Shown piece after piece: positions 52,821 through 62,575 of a stretch of DNA of 64,000 nucleotides. The notes under the pieces were generated by a model, which was given only the letters and a program-made list of their open reading frames with translations, was not told the origin of the DNA and did not search any database. The DNA is from Dyella psychrodurans (GTDB lineage: Bacteria; Pseudomonadota; Gammaproteobacteria; Xanthomonadales; Rhodanobacteraceae). The position numbers and the translations under genes were made by a program. Numbering within the stretch: position 1 is the first letter of the stretch; each line of letters begins with the position of its first letter. The stretch is from contig NZ_QRBF01000002.1 in the NCBI RefSeq assembly GCF_003363265.1, forward strand, positions 307,741 through 371,740, in the 5' to 3' direction.

Positions 52821-54599
52821 TTACTTGATCTCGGTGTGCGTGGTGATGACCAGGCCGTGATCGTCCATGCGCACATTCGCACCGATAGCCTTGATGTGGG
52901 CAGCCTCCGACTCCATCGCCGCGAACTGCGCCTTGGTGTTGGCCAAGGCGGCCGCGGCGCTTTTCTGTTCGTCCTGATTGCCGGAGTCATCGGGATTCAT
53001 GGCAGCGGCCATGTTCGCCGCGTTCTCGGCACGCTGTTGAAGCAGGTGGATCCAGTTGCTGTACATGTCGCCATCCAGATGCACGCGCATCAATTCGCCG
53101 GCATCGCCGCCCGGCTGTTTCAGCAGGTCGGTCAGCTTGCCGTCTTCATCCTTGCCCACCGCGACGCCGAGCGACTTTGCCCCCATGGCCGCCCAGCCTT
53201 GTTCGCCGAGCGCATTGGCGATCTGGGCCGGCAGTTCCACCGCCTTGCCGTCGCCCGTGAGCTTCAAGCCGGCGATCAACGGGCTGGTGACTTGCGCCAT
53301 GGCCAGCAATCCGGCCGGGTTGTTGGTGCCAATCAGCACGCGACCGGAGAATTTCGGCATGCCGCCGTCCGGATTGGGGGTATAGCCGTCCAGCGCCAGA
53401 TGCAGGCCGAGCAGATCGCCGATGGGCGGCACCGCCGCCTTCTGAACCGTGTCGCCGAGGCTGCCGAAGCTGTCGTTGAGGTTTTCGAGCACCGGGCAGG
53501 TGAATGGCTTGGCGGCCACGGCGTCCGCCTGGGCGCCCCAGAACGCACGCAGTTGCGCGATCGGCAAGGCAAGGCTCAGCTCGAAGGGCGAGGTCGGATC
53601 GCTGCCCAGGCCCGGCAGCTCGATTTTGAGTCCGTTGAACGCGCTGACGATATCGCTGGCCAGCGACACGTCAAAGCGAACGTCGCGATGCTTCTCGTCG
53701 AGCGTCGTGTAGCCGAGGCTGATTCGCGGCACGCGCGAGGCGATGCGGGTGGCGTCGGTCTGGCAGGTCGCAGGTACCTGCATCAGGTTGGTGACCGGCT
53801 CGCCGGTCTTGGCCGACTCGCTTTCGGCACGCGTCTTGAGCAGGGCTTGCGACAAGGGATCCTGGCCACTGGTCGCCAGCGGCAGCAGGCGCGTCAGATC
53901 CACTTCACCTACCGCCCACTTGGCGTAGCCCTTGGCTTTGGCCAGGTCGGTCAGGGTATCGGCGTCCTGCAGGCTCTTGGACGGGCGGTCCAGCCCCAGG
54001 GCCTGACGCAGCAGGGGTTGCGGCGCGTTATCCGGCAACATCGCCAGCACCGCCTGCTTGCCTGCCACCGCGATGATGAATTGCAGGTGGGAGGTGGGTG
54101 CGACGTAGCGCTGATAGTTCTGTGTGCCGAGCGTGACGCTGTCGAACTTCTTGCCGTAATCGTTCTGGAGCTTCGTAACGAAATTGCCAAATGCCTGCGC
54201 ATTGGCCAGTTGCACACGCAGCACCGGAGAAAGGCCCAGGCCGTAGAACGCCATGTAACCCTTGGGGTCGATACCCGTGTCCTGGATCAGTTGCTCGGCG
54301 GTTTTACCGTCGAACTCCCCGGCGACCGTGCGCAGGTACTTGGCCATGTCCGGGTCGGTGTTGGACAGTTGATCGGCCTGCGCTTTCATCTGCGCAACCT
54401 GGGCCGGCATCTCGGCGTCGATCTGGGTGAGGATGGCTTGGCGCGTGTCGTTATCCAGCACGTCCAGATTGGCCAATACGTAAGGCGTATCCGCCGGCAC
54501 GAAGGCCAGAGGGGCATCCTTGTCTTTGTGCGAACACGCGGCCAGCAAGAGGCCAGTGAGCGCCAGCGCCAGTACGCGCTTGGTCATACGCATAATCAT
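52821..54599 (-). CDS. large lipoprotein of unknown function
   Basis: 592 residues. The N-terminus has a lipoprotein signal (VLALALTGLLLAACSHKDK; lipobox LAAC with Ser at +2, which favours the outer membrane). The body is a beta/alpha sequence with FVPADTPYVLANLDVL near the start, a pattern also seen in DUF3352-type proteins, and a charged Gln/Ala-rich helix near the C-terminus (about 545-575). Two cysteines are in ATCQTD and PFTCPVL. No enzyme motif is visible. The ATG at 54593 or 54587 may be the true start; GGGG precedes them. It stands alone, convergent with pilU. Confidence 0.75.
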   Translation of the reverse strand: MIMRMTKRVLALALTGLLLAACSHKDKDAPLAFVPADTPYVLANLDVLDNDTRQAILTQIDAEMPAQVAQMKAQADQLSNTDPDMAKYLRTVAGEFDGKTAEQLIQDTGIDPKGYMAFYGLGLSPVLRVQLANAQAFGNFVTKLQNDYGKKFDSVTLGTQNYQRYVAPTSHLQFIIAVAGKQAVLAMLPDNAPQPLLRQALGLDRPSKSLQDADTLTDLAKAKGYAKWAVGEVDLTRLLPLATSGQDPLSQALLKTRAESESAKTGEPVTNLMQVPATCQTDATRIASRVPRISLGYTTLDEKHRDVRFDVSLASDIVSAFNGLKIELPGLGSDPTSPFELSLALPIAQLRAFWGAQADAVAAKPFTCPVLENLNDSFGSLGDTVQKAAVPPIGDLLGLHLALDGYTPNPDGGMPKFSGRVLIGTNNPAGLLAMAQVTSPLIAGLKLTGDGKAVELPAQIANALGEQGWAAMGAKSLGVAVGKDEDGKLTDLLKQPGGDAGELMRVHLDGDMYSNWIHLLQQRAENAANMAAAMNPDDSGNQDEQKSAAAALANTKAQFAAMESEAAHIKAIGANVRMDDHGLVITTHTEIK

Positions 54600-54673
54600 C
54601 CCCGGGGGTAAAATTTTACGGCGACATTATGCCCGCTTTGTTGCAGTGCCGCCGAAAAAATAAGCGAATGGCC

Positions 54674-55609
54674 TTATCTGGCCAGCATTTCACCCAGCAC
54701 GGCCATGCGCACGAAGACGCCGTTGCCCACCTGTTCGAGGATGCGCGACTGTGGCCCATCGGCCACCTCCGGCGCGATCTCGATACCGCGGTTGATCGGG
54801 CCCGGGTGCATCACCAGGCAACCGCGTCCGGCCATGGCCAGGCGGCGGCTGTCGAGGCCGTATTCGCGAAAATAAGCTGCTTCGTCGGGCAGGTCGATGC
54901 TGGCCATGCGCTCTTTTTGCAGGCGGAGCATGATGGCGGCATCGGCACCTTCGATGGCCTTGTCGAAGTCGTTGTAGAACTTGCAGTGCGGGAATTCGCT
55001 GGCTTCGGGCATCAACGCTGCCGGTCCGCACAGTCGAATTTCTCCCGTGCCGAGCTTGGTCAGCGCGTGCACGTCGGAACGCGCGACACGCGAGTGTTTC
55101 ACGTCGCCGCAAATCACCACGGTGAGCTTGCTGAAATCCGGGCGGTGCTGGCGAATGGTCAGCACGTCGAGCAGGCCTTGCGTGGGATGCGCGCGATTGC
55201 CGTCGCCCGCGTTGATCACCGAGACGCCGCTCATCGCGTGGCGTACCAGTTCGTCGGGTGTGCCGGAAACTTTGTGACGCACCACGATGGCGTCCAGATG
55301 CATCGCTTCGAGCGTGTGCAGCGTGTCGAACAACTCTTCGCCCTTGCTGGTGGACGAGAAGCCGATGTCGAAGTTGATCACGTCCGCGCCGAGGCGACGT
55401 GCCGCCAGCTCGAACGAGGTGCGCGTGCGTGTCGACGGTTCGAAGAACAGATTGAGTATCGTGCGGCCGTTGAGCAGATCCAGCTTCCGCGTGCCGTGTG
55501 CGCAGGCATCGCGCATGGTGATGGCGCGATCGAGCAATCGCTCGATGCATTCGCGAGGGAGGTTTTCCAGCGTGGTGAGGTGGCGAATGCGTGGAATCAT
55601 GGTGACCAT
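54674..55609 (-). CDS. pyrB: aspartate carbamoyltransferase catalytic subunit
   Basis: PyrB makes carbamoyl-aspartate, the first committed step of pyrimidine synthesis. The 311-residue sequence has FFEPSTRTRTSFELAARRLG, VVRHKVSGTPDEL, AGDGNRAHPTQGLLD, and MHPGPINRGIE near the end. There is no pyrC-like gene next to it. In Pseudomonas pyrR lies between pyrB and ruvX; here ruvX is directly upstream. Confidence 0.96.
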   Translation of the reverse strand: MVTMIPRIRHLTTLENLPRECIERLLDRAITMRDACAHGTRKLDLLNGRTILNLFFEPSTRTRTSFELAARRLGADVINFDIGFSSTSKGEELFDTLHTLEAMHLDAIVVRHKVSGTPDELVRHAMSGVSVINAGDGNRAHPTQGLLDVLTIRQHRPDFSKLTVVICGDVKHSRVARSDVHALTKLGTGEIRLCGPAALMPEASEFPHCKFYNDFDKAIEGADAAIMLRLQKERMASIDLPDEAAYFREYGLDSRRLAMAGRGCLVMHPGPINRGIEIAPEVADGPQSRILEQVGNGVFVRMAVLGEMLAR

Positions 55610-55619
55610 CTTGATGTTG

Positions 55620-56075
55620 TTATTCGGTGCTTGGAAGGGTGTTTGACGGCGTGCCGGTGCCGTCGTTGAGCCAGCGTTCGAGTATGACGGCGGCGGCTTC
55701 CGCGTCGATCTGCGCGGCGTCGCGGCGACGTTTCAAGCCTGCGGCACGCGCACCGGCGAAACGTTCGGCCGCTTCGCGCGAACTGTGGCGTTCGTCGACC
55801 AGCATGACGGGTACGCGATAGCGTTCGCGCAAGCGATCGGCGAAGCGCCGCGCGCGTTTGCTGGCGGCTTGTTCCTCGCCTTCGAGCGTGAGCGGAAGGC
55901 CCACCACCAGTGCTTCCGGCAGCCATTCGCTGCGCAGCGCATCGAGCGCCGCCCAGTCGGGCGTGTCGTCGCGCATGGTGATGGTGGTGATGGCGCGTGC
56001 GCTGGAAGTGACACGATTGCCGACCGCGACGCCGATGAGCTTGCTGCCCACGTCGAAGCCGAGTGCGCAGCTCAT
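55620..56075 (-). CDS. ruvX: Holliday junction resolvase-like RuvX/YqgF
   Basis: The 151-residue protein has the RNase H-like fold with MSCALGFDVGSKLIGVAVGN, VVGLPLTLEGEE and VDERHSSREAAERF, and the final catalytic DAAQIDAEAAAVILE. YqgF acts in 16S rRNA 5'-end maturation and possibly DNA repair. Its ATG overlaps the yqgE stop (ATGA). A longer frame upstream is antisense to yqgE and rejected. Confidence 0.93.
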   Translation of the reverse strand: MSCALGFDVGSKLIGVAVGNRVTSSARAITTITMRDDTPDWAALDALRSEWLPEALVVGLPLTLEGEEQAASKRARRFADRLRERYRVPVMLVDERHSSREAAERFAGARAAGLKRRRDAAQIDAEAAAVILERWLNDGTGTPSNTLPSTE

Positions 56076-56641
56076 GCGTGTCCCGCGTAGCCCGGGAGTT
56101 GCAATGGATCGATGCCCACCAGGCCGGCCGCCGCGCTCCAGCGTTCTTCCAGCGGCGTGTGGAAGACCACGCGCTCGCTCGCTTCGGCGGTGAGCCATGT
56201 GTTGTCTTTCAATTCCTGCTCGAGCTGGCCGGCGCTCCAGCCCGCATATCCCAGTGCCATCAGCGCCAGTCGCGGACCTTCGCCGGCGGCCATGGCGACG
56301 AGAATGTCGCGAGACGTGGTGACGGACCAATCGCCGTTGATGCGGTAGCTCGATTCCCAGTGACCGTGTTCGCGATGCAGCACAAAGCCGCGCTCTTGCT
56401 GCACCGGTCCGCCGATCAGCACCGGCGCGTCGACGAGCTCAGGGTCGCTGCAACCGAGTTTCATCTGTGCAAGCACGTCGCCGAAACGATATTCCGACAG
56501 CTGATTCACCAACAGGCCTACCGCACCATCCTCATCGTGCTGGCACAGGAACGCGACGCCGCGCGAAAACGGCGGTTCGGTCAAGCCGGGCATGGCGATC
56601 AAGAATTGTCCCGCGAGGGATTGGGGAGTCTTCGGGCGCAT
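56072..56641 (-). CDS. yqgE: YqgE/AlgH family protein
   Basis: The 189-residue protein begins MRPKTPQSLAGQFLIAMPGL and has CQHDEDGAVGLLVNQ, PVLIGGPVQQERGFVLH, MALGYAGWSAGQLEQELKDNTWL: all core pieces of the UPF0301/AlgH family. Its role is undefined; AlgH affects alginate expression in Pseudomonas. The order yqgE-ruvX-pyrB with gshB and tonB upstream matches Pseudomonas and Xanthomonas. Confidence 0.93.
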   Translation of the reverse strand: MRPKTPQSLAGQFLIAMPGLTEPPFSRGVAFLCQHDEDGAVGLLVNQLSEYRFGDVLAQMKLGCSDPELVDAPVLIGGPVQQERGFVLHREHGHWESSYRINGDWSVTTSRDILVAMAAGEGPRLALMALGYAGWSAGQLEQELKDNTWLTAEASERVVFHTPLEERWSAAAGLVGIDPLQLPGYAGHA

Positions 56642-56784
56642 GTGCGCATTGTAAGCGCTGCAGCTGTATCGCGTCTGCGGTACGGACGGCACCGCCTGAT
56701 GCTGAATGGCAACCTGGACAGTTATCACGATGTTATTGGCGCGTGAGGCGGGATCTCACGGTCGCGGGCCGTCCAGACAGCCCG

Positions 56785-57651
56785 TCAGCGTGTCTTGAGC
56801 ACGTCGCCCGGCTGAAACTCCCAGGTGCGCGTGATGTAAAGGATATCGACCTTTTCCTTGTTGTCCGGAGGCAACGAGGGAAACGGCGCACTGAGGCGCA
56901 CGATGGCCATGGCGGCGTTGTCGATCACCGGGTATCCCGAGCTTTGCGTCACGTCGATGTTGTTGACGCTGCCGTCGCGATTCAGGCCCACGGTGAGTAT
57001 CACGTCGCCATGCAGGTGTTGCTCGCGCGCCTGTTCCGGGTAATTGAGGTTGCCCACGCGCTCGATACGGTTTACCCAGCCGTTCATGTAGGCGGCATAC
57101 GCGTACTGCCTGGTGCTGGCCGAGATGTACTTCTTGTGCGGGCGCTTGGAGTACGCCTGGCTCTGTTTGCGCACTTCGGCGGCGAGCTGAGCTTCCTGCT
57201 GCTCGATGTTCGCTTCATCGGCCGTGGCGCTGTCTGGGGTCTCGCGCGCGTCCTTGGCGGTATCGCTGTTGACGCTGAAGCTGGCGTTGCCAGAGGTGGT
57301 CAGCATGCGCCTGTCGGTGGCTTGCTGCGGTGACGGCGTGGTGGCTTCGACAGGCTGCACGGCCGTGCCCTGGGTGGGCGTGGGCAGCAGTCCTGAGAAA
57401 GGCTGCGAGGGCCGCTGTGCCTTGTCGCTGTCGCCGCCCCCCTTGTTGTTGGCCTGGGCGAGGAAGTCGGCCTTGTCCGGCGCCTCGTTGTTGGCCACGT
57501 TGACCAGCGTGACATCCAGCGTCGGCAGCGCCGGCCGCGTGGCGACGTAGCTGATACCGATACCGAAGAGCAGCAGGCCATGGACCAGCAACGAAAAGAT
57601 GAAGGTGGCCCCGATTTTGTTATCGCCGGGGGTGCGGGCAACAGCATTCAC
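56785..57651 (-). CDS. TonB-like energy transducer
   Basis: 288 residues: an N-terminal inner-membrane helix (GATFIFSLLVHGLLLFGIGISYV, with the conserved HGLL histidine), a proline/alanine/glutamine-rich periplasmic linker, and a C-terminal TonB domain with NYPEQAREQHLHGDVILTVGLNRDGSV and SSGYPVIDNAAMAIV. It would transmit proton-motive force to outer-membrane receptors or have a related periplasmic role. Its ATG overlaps the gshB stop. No exbB/exbD is adjacent. Confidence 0.92.
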   Translation of the reverse strand: MNAVARTPGDNKIGATFIFSLLVHGLLLFGIGISYVATRPALPTLDVTLVNVANNEAPDKADFLAQANNKGGGDSDKAQRPSQPFSGLLPTPTQGTAVQPVEATTPSPQQATDRRMLTTSGNASFSVNSDTAKDARETPDSATADEANIEQQEAQLAAEVRKQSQAYSKRPHKKYISASTRQYAYAAYMNGWVNRIERVGNLNYPEQAREQHLHGDVILTVGLNRDGSVNNIDVTQSSGYPVIDNAAMAIVRLSAPFPSLPPDNKEKVDILYITRTWEFQPGDVLKTR

Positions 57652-58619
57652 GCAGCGGTTTTCTCAATGGCGTCGAACAGCAATCCGGCAATATTAAGCC
57701 CGAACTGATGGTCGAGTTCGCGCACACAGGTCGGCGATGTGACGTTGATCTCGGTCAGGTAGTCGCCGATCACGTCCAGGCCCACGAAGCGCAGACCGCG
57801 GCGGCGCAACTCGGGGCCGACTTCGGCGGCAATCCAGCGGTCGCGCTCGCTGAGCGGCACGCCCTCGCCACGCCCGCCGGCGGCAAGGTTGCCTCGGAAT
57901 TCATCTCCCTGAGGGATACGAGCCAGTGCGTAGGGGACCGGCTCGCCATCGATCAGCAGGATGCGCTTGTCCCCGGCGCTGATCTGCGGGATGTATTTCT
58001 GGGCGATGGCGAACTGGCGGTCCTGCCCGTGGGAATCGCCGCCGAGCAGGGTCTCCAGCATGGAGTTGAGATTCTTGTCGCCGGACTGGACCCGGAAAAT
58101 GCCCCGTCCACCCATGCCGTCGAGCGGCTTGAGGACGGCGTCGCCGTGTTCGGCCACGAATCGGCGAAGCTCGGCCGGCTCGCGGGCGACCAAGGTAGGG
58201 GCCATGCATTGCGGGAACTGCAGGGCGAACAGCTTTTCGTTGCAGTCGCGCAAGGCGCGCGGGTCGTTGATGACCTGCACGCCGCCGCGTTGGGCCGCTT
58301 CGAGCACCATGGTGTCGTAGATGAACTGGGCGTCGACCGGCGGGTCCTTGCGCATCAGCACGATGTCCAGTTCCCGCAGGTCGGTCCAGCGGCCGGCGCC
58401 CAGCGTGAACCAGCTTGCCGGGTCGTCCTTGACGGTCAGGGCGTGAAGGCGCGCCCAGGGGGCGCCATCCCGGAGGGCCAGATCGCTCTGTTCCATGTAA
58501 AAGAGGCGATGGCCGCGGCGAGAGGCCTCCAGCAGCATGGCGAAGCTGGTGTCCTTGACGATCTTGATGCTGCTGATGGGGTCCATCAGCACGGTGACCG
58601 AACGGGGCATCGGGGTCAT
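57648..58619 (-). CDS. gshB: glutathione synthetase
   Basis: GshB joins gamma-glutamylcysteine and glycine with ATP. The 323-residue ATP-grasp protein begins VTVLMDPISSIKIVKDTSFAML, and has DIVLMRKDPPVD, VINDPRALRDCNEKLF, VLKPLDGMGGRGIFRV and GLDVIGDYLTEINVTSPTC. The ATG at 58619 is preferred; a further 29 codons upstream are proline- and arginine-rich and not part of the family. Confidence 0.95.
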   Translation of the reverse strand: MTPMPRSVTVLMDPISSIKIVKDTSFAMLLEASRRGHRLFYMEQSDLALRDGAPWARLHALTVKDDPASWFTLGAGRWTDLRELDIVLMRKDPPVDAQFIYDTMVLEAAQRGGVQVINDPRALRDCNEKLFALQFPQCMAPTLVAREPAELRRFVAEHGDAVLKPLDGMGGRGIFRVQSGDKNLNSMLETLLGGDSHGQDRQFAIAQKYIPQISAGDKRILLIDGEPVPYALARIPQGDEFRGNLAAGGRGEGVPLSERDRWIAAEVGPELRRRGLRFVGLDVIGDYLTEINVTSPTCVRELDHQFGLNIAGLLFDAIEKTAA

Positions 58620-59014
58620 TCTCCAGTAACCGGGCACGGGCCGGCGGGGCGGGGCGGGGCGGGGCATGCATGTTCGCTGAGGTGGTCCCCTTGCCACAAG
58701 GTTCACCCGTCATGACCCCCATTGGCCGCCTATCCCATGCGGCAGCAGTGGCAGGGACGAAGTTGCAGCCCGAGATTGCGCCTGTAACCGTTCTTCACAT
58801 ATGTATTCTCGTTTTCAGAGGTAAAGGCGGCTGCCACAACGTTTTTTTCTTGACGGAAAGCCGTGCAGGCAGTAAACAGCAAAGACGGAGTGCCCTGACG
58901 AAGATCAGGCACCTAAGAAGCAGTTGTGCAGGATTTTTTCATCCGCGTCCGGTGGGGGCCTGGGCCGCCGCCGGGTGTCGTACCTGAGCCTGGGGCAGGC
59001 CGCAGGGGGGTTAA
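58620..59014. other. 395-bp intergenic region ahead of the pil-chp cluster
   Basis: No gene is supported. It separates gshB and pilG, which diverge, and should hold the promoter of the chemosensory operon. A weak -35 (TTGACG at about 58852-58857) is followed 17 bases later by TAAACA, a poor -10. An imperfect hairpin (GTGCCCTGA / TCAGGCAC) lies at about 58889-58911 in the likely leader. Confidence 0.4.
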
Positions 59015-59416
59015 GTGAACTTGAATGTAGGTACGAACGGCTTGGCCGGTCTCAAGGTCATGGTTATCGATGACTCCAAGACCATCCGTCGCACGGCGGA
59101 AACCTTGCTGAAGAAGGAAGGCTGCGACGTGCTCACCGCCGTCGATGGCTTCGAGGCGCTGGCCAAGATCTCCGACCAGAAACCGTCGATCATCTTCGTG
59201 GACATCATGATGCCGCGACTCGACGGGTATCAGACCTGCGCGCTGATCAAGAACAATCCGCAATTCCGGGCGACGCCTGTCATCATGCTGAGCTCGAAAG
59301 ACGGTCTGTTCGACAAAGCACGCGGCCGCATCGTCGGCGCCGAGCAATATCTCACCAAGCCGTTCACACGCGATGAGCTGCTTGGTGCCATTCATCGCCA
59401 TGTCAGCACGGTTTAA
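59015..59416 (+). CDS. pilG: single-domain response regulator PilG
   Basis: The 133-residue receiver protein has VMVIDDSKTIRRTAETLLKK, FVDIMMPRLDGYQTC with the phospho-acceptor Asp, and YLTKPFTRDELL with the conserved Lys. It is the CheY-like output of the Chp system, promoting pilus extension. The GTG at 59015 follows AGGGGGG by 4 bases. First gene of the pilGHIJ-chpA run. Confidence 0.95.
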   Translation: MNLNVGTNGLAGLKVMVIDDSKTIRRTAETLLKKEGCDVLTAVDGFEALAKISDQKPSIIFVDIMMPRLDGYQTCALIKNNPQFRATPVIMLSSKDGLFDKARGRIVGAEQYLTKPFTRDELLGAIHRHVSTV

Positions 59417-59448
59417 TGCCAGTGACTGCAGCATCTAAAGGGGGCGCT

Positions 59449-59820
59449 GTGGCCAATATTTTGATCATCGACGATTCGCCGACCGACGTGCGCGTGTTCA
59501 CCACGTTGCTCGAGCGTGCCGGTCATCGCGTCGATGCCGTAAACAACGCAGAGGATGGCATCGAGCGGGTGCGCGCCACGCAGCCCGACCTTGTCATCAT
59601 GGACGTCATCATGCCGGGCATGAACGGGTTCCAGGCTACGCGCACGCTTACGCGCGACCCGGCCACCGCGAACGTGCCGATCGTGATCATCACCACCAAG
59701 TCGATGGAAACCGACCGTGTGTGGGGTATGCGCCAAGGGGCCAAGGCCTTCATCACCAAACCGGTGAACGAGAAGGAATTGCTGGCATGCATCGACGAGC
59801 TTTTGCCGAACGCGGCCTGA
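59449..59820 (+). CDS. pilH: single-domain response regulator PilH
   Basis: The 123-residue receiver protein starts at the GTG at 59449 after GGGGGC: VANILIIDDSPTDVRVF, then VIMDVIMPGMNGFQA and AFITKPVNEKELL. PilH is the second CheY-like protein of the Chp system and affects pilus retraction or phosphate flow. A start at 59416 would add 11 residues and overlap the pilG stop; it is less likely. Confidence 0.94.
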   Translation: MANILIIDDSPTDVRVFTTLLERAGHRVDAVNNAEDGIERVRATQPDLVIMDVIMPGMNGFQATRTLTRDPATANVPIVIITTKSMETDRVWGMRQGAKAFITKPVNEKELLACIDELLPNAA

Positions 59821-59827
59821 GGTGAGC

Positions 59828-60373
59828 ATGACAGCGACAGCCGCCCAGACACCGTTTGAAATTCTCGCCCGCTACGAGCGGCTTTCCCTTGCGCACGCAT
59901 CAGGTACGCAGGAGCGGTTCGAAGCGCCGGGCCTGTGGCGTGGCATCGGTTACCGGGCAGGCAACCGCTTGTTCGTCAGCGGCATCGAGGAGATCAACGA
60001 ATTGCTGGCGGTGCCCACGCTCACGCCCGTGCCCGGAACCAAGCCGTGGCTGCTGGGTGTGGCGAACGTACGCGGCAATCTCATGCCGGTGATCGACATG
60101 GCGCGCTTTCTGTTCAGCGAACGCACGCAGCACACCGAGCGCACGCGCCTGCTGGTCGTGCGCCAGGGCGGTGGCAACGTGGCGTTGTTGGTGGACGAAG
60201 TGTTCGGTCAGCGCACGGTGGACGTGGAGCAGCGTCGCGGCGCCGAGGCAGAGGACGATCCGCGTCTTGCCCGCTTCGTGGATGATCGTGTGGATGTGGA
60301 CGGACAGCGCCTGGCGCTGTTCAGCATGGGCAAGTTGGTGCGCGCGCCTGATTTCCGTCAGGCGGCCACCTAA
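59828..60373 (+). CDS. pilI: CheW-like adaptor PilI
   Basis: The 181-residue protein has one CheW domain with FVSGIEEINELLAVP, LLGVANVRGNLMPVIDMARFL and VALLVDEVFGQRTV. It couples the PilJ receptor to the ChpA kinase. The ATG at 59828 follows GAGGTGAGC. Confidence 0.94.
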   Translation: MTATAAQTPFEILARYERLSLAHASGTQERFEAPGLWRGIGYRAGNRLFVSGIEEINELLAVPTLTPVPGTKPWLLGVANVRGNLMPVIDMARFLFSERTQHTERTRLLVVRQGGGNVALLVDEVFGQRTVDVEQRRGAEAEDDPRLARFVDDRVDVDGQRLALFSMGKLVRAPDFRQAAT

Positions 60374-60465
60374 AAAAGTACGCGTTGAACTGGCGATGGG
60401 AATGGTCGGGTTCGGCGACAACGCGACGGTTGATTACCGGGTAGTACACGGGTGAGGTGAATAGA

Positions 60466-62499
60466 ATGAGCACGACAGGGGGCAACCGCGCGGAACGAGC
60501 GTTTACCGCGCCACTGGTCTTGCTGATAGCGTTTATCGTCTTCGCGGGTGTGGATTTCTTCCTCCTCATCTCGAAGAGCGGTGAAGACCAGCAGGCGATC
60601 GCGTTGACGACGCAGATCCAGGTGCTATCGCAGCAGACCGCCAAATACGCGCTGGAGGCATCCGGCGGTAACCCCGATTCGTTCGCCGAGCTCGAAAACG
60701 CGCGCGACACGATCGATTCCGCAGTGCAGCGCCTGGTCAACGGCGATTCGAAAACGGGCATGAAGCCCTATTCGGACAAGAACGCCACCAACACCGGTCG
60801 CTCCGTCACCAAACTGGCCGAGGCGTGGAAATCGCTCGACGGCGATATCGGCAAGATTCTTTCGAACAAGCAGGTCGTGCTCGATTCGACACAGCGCGCC
60901 GACGACCTGTCCAAACAGTTGCCGCTGCTCAACTCCAACATGGAGCAGGTGGTCAACATCCTGCAGCAGCGCAAGGGCACGGGTGCGGAAGAAATGCTCG
61001 GCGCCTCCCGTCAGATGCTGCTCGCCGACCGTATTACCCGTCGCGTGCAGGAGGTGCTGCAGGGCGGAGAATCCGAGCAGGCGTCCGCGGACGGTCTTTC
61101 GCGCGACTCGCAGAACTACGGCGAAGTGCTCAAGGGCCTGCTGCAAGGCAACCAGGGCATGGGCGTGCAGCAGCTGGGCGACGCCAATGCGCGCAAGATT
61201 CTTTCGGAGATGCAAGGCGACTGGGACAAGCTGAGCGATCCTATTTCCAAGCTCGTCGCCGCGGGTAGCAACATCGCGGAAGTGAAGAGCGCAGGCAACC
61301 AGGCCTCGCTCGATTCGTCCAACGTGCTGCTTCGCGCGAACGACCTTGCCGACCAGGTTCGCCTGCTGCCGCAGCGGCGTCTCTTTCCCAACCTGTGGTG
61401 GGGCATTCTCGGCGCTATCGGCGCGGTGCTGTTCGCCGTGGTGCTGATCGTCAGCATTTTCTATGAACAGCGTCGTCGCGTGCGTGAGAGTACCGAACTC
61501 AACCAGCGTAACCAGGAGGCGATCATGCGTCTGCTGGACGAAATGGGTTCGCTCGCCGAAGGTGACCTGACGGTGAAAACCACCGTGTCCGAGGACATCA
61601 CGGGCGCGATCGCGGACTCGGTGAACTACGCTATCGACGAGTTGCGCACCCTGGTGACGACGATTAACGAAACCTCCGAGCAGGTGTCGTCCTCCGCGCA
61701 GGAAACGCAGACCACCGCACGCCATCTGGCCGATGCCGCGCAGAACCAGGCGCATCGCATCAGTACGGCAACAACCGCCATCAACCAGATTGCGAGTTCG
61801 ATGGACACCGTGTCCAAGAACTCCGCCGAGTCGGCCGACGTGGCCGAGCGCTCGGTGCAAATCGCATCGCACGGCGCGGAAGTGGTGCGCGAAACGATCT
61901 CCGGCATGGACTCGATTCGCGACCAGATCCAGGAAACGTCCAAGCGTATTAAGCGCCTGGGTGAGTCGTCGCAGGAAATCGGCTCCATCGTGGAACTGAT
62001 TAACGACATTGCCGAACAGACGAACATCCTCGCCTTGAACGCAGCCATCCAGGCGGCATCCGCCGGTGAAGCAGGCCGCGGTTTCGCGGTGGTGGCGGAC
62101 GAAGTGCAGCGCCTGGCGGAACGCTCCGCCAGCGCGACGAAACGAATTGAAACGCTGGTCCAGACGATTCAGTCCGACACCAACGAAGCCGTGAACTCGA
62201 TGGAACAGACCACCGCCGAAGTGGTGGCCGGTGCCCGCAAGGCGGAAGATGCGGGTAGCGCACTGGGCGACATCGAACGCGTTTCGCACGACCTGTCGGC
62301 ACTGATTCAAAACATCTCCACCGCCGCACGACAGCAATCCATCGCTGCTACAGATATTTCGCAATCCATGAATGCGATCCAGGAAATCACTTCGCAGACG
62401 TCGCAGGGCGCAAGCCAGACGGCGGAATCGATTGGTTACCTGGCACAGTTGGCAAGCGATCTGCGTCGTTCCGTGGCGCACTTCAAGCTGCCGGGTTGA
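60466..62499 (+). CDS. pilJ: methyl-accepting chemotaxis protein PilJ
   Basis: 677 residues: membrane helix 1 (about 15-35), a large periplasmic helical sensor region (about 36-305) with repeated PilJ-type segments, membrane helix 2 (about 310-333), a HAMP region, and the signalling helical hairpin whose tip is [33 protein letters not shown] (about 518-550). It senses surface contact or ligands for type IV pili. The ATG at 60466 is preceded by GGTGAGG. No pilK methyltransferase gene follows; chpA is next. Confidence 0.95.
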   Translation: MSTTGGNRAERAFTAPLVLLIAFIVFAGVDFFLLISKSGEDQQAIALTTQIQVLSQQTAKYALEASGGNPDSFAELENARDTIDSAVQRLVNGDSKTGMKPYSDKNATNTGRSVTKLAEAWKSLDGDIGKILSNKQVVLDSTQRADDLSKQLPLLNSNMEQVVNILQQRKGTGAEEMLGASRQMLLADRITRRVQEVLQGGESEQASADGLSRDSQNYGEVLKGLLQGNQGMGVQQLGDANARKILSEMQGDWDKLSDPISKLVAAGSNIAEVKSAGNQASLDSSNVLLRANDLADQVRLLPQRRLFPNLWWGILGAIGAVLFAVVLIVSIFYEQRRRVRESTELNQRNQEAIMRLLDEMGSLAEGDLTVKTTVSEDITGAIADSVNYAIDELRTLVTTINETSEQVSSSAQETQTTARHLADAAQNQAHRISTATTAINQIASSMDTVSKNSAESADVAERSVQIASHGAEVVRETISGMDSIRDQIQETSKRIKRLGESSQEIGSIVELINDIAEQTNILALNAAIQAASAGEAGRGFAVVADEVQRLAERSASATKRIETLVQTIQSDTNEAVNSMEQTTAEVVAGARKAEDAGSALGDIERVSHDLSALIQNISTAARQQSIAATDISQSMNAIQEITSQTSQGASQTAESIGYLAQLASDLRRSVAHFKLPG

Positions 62500-62575
62500 C
62501 ATCGGGCCATAACAAGAGGGCAACCTCGACGGTTGCGTGATGCGCAAAAACAAGCGCAGCCGCTGAGGGGGGCGC

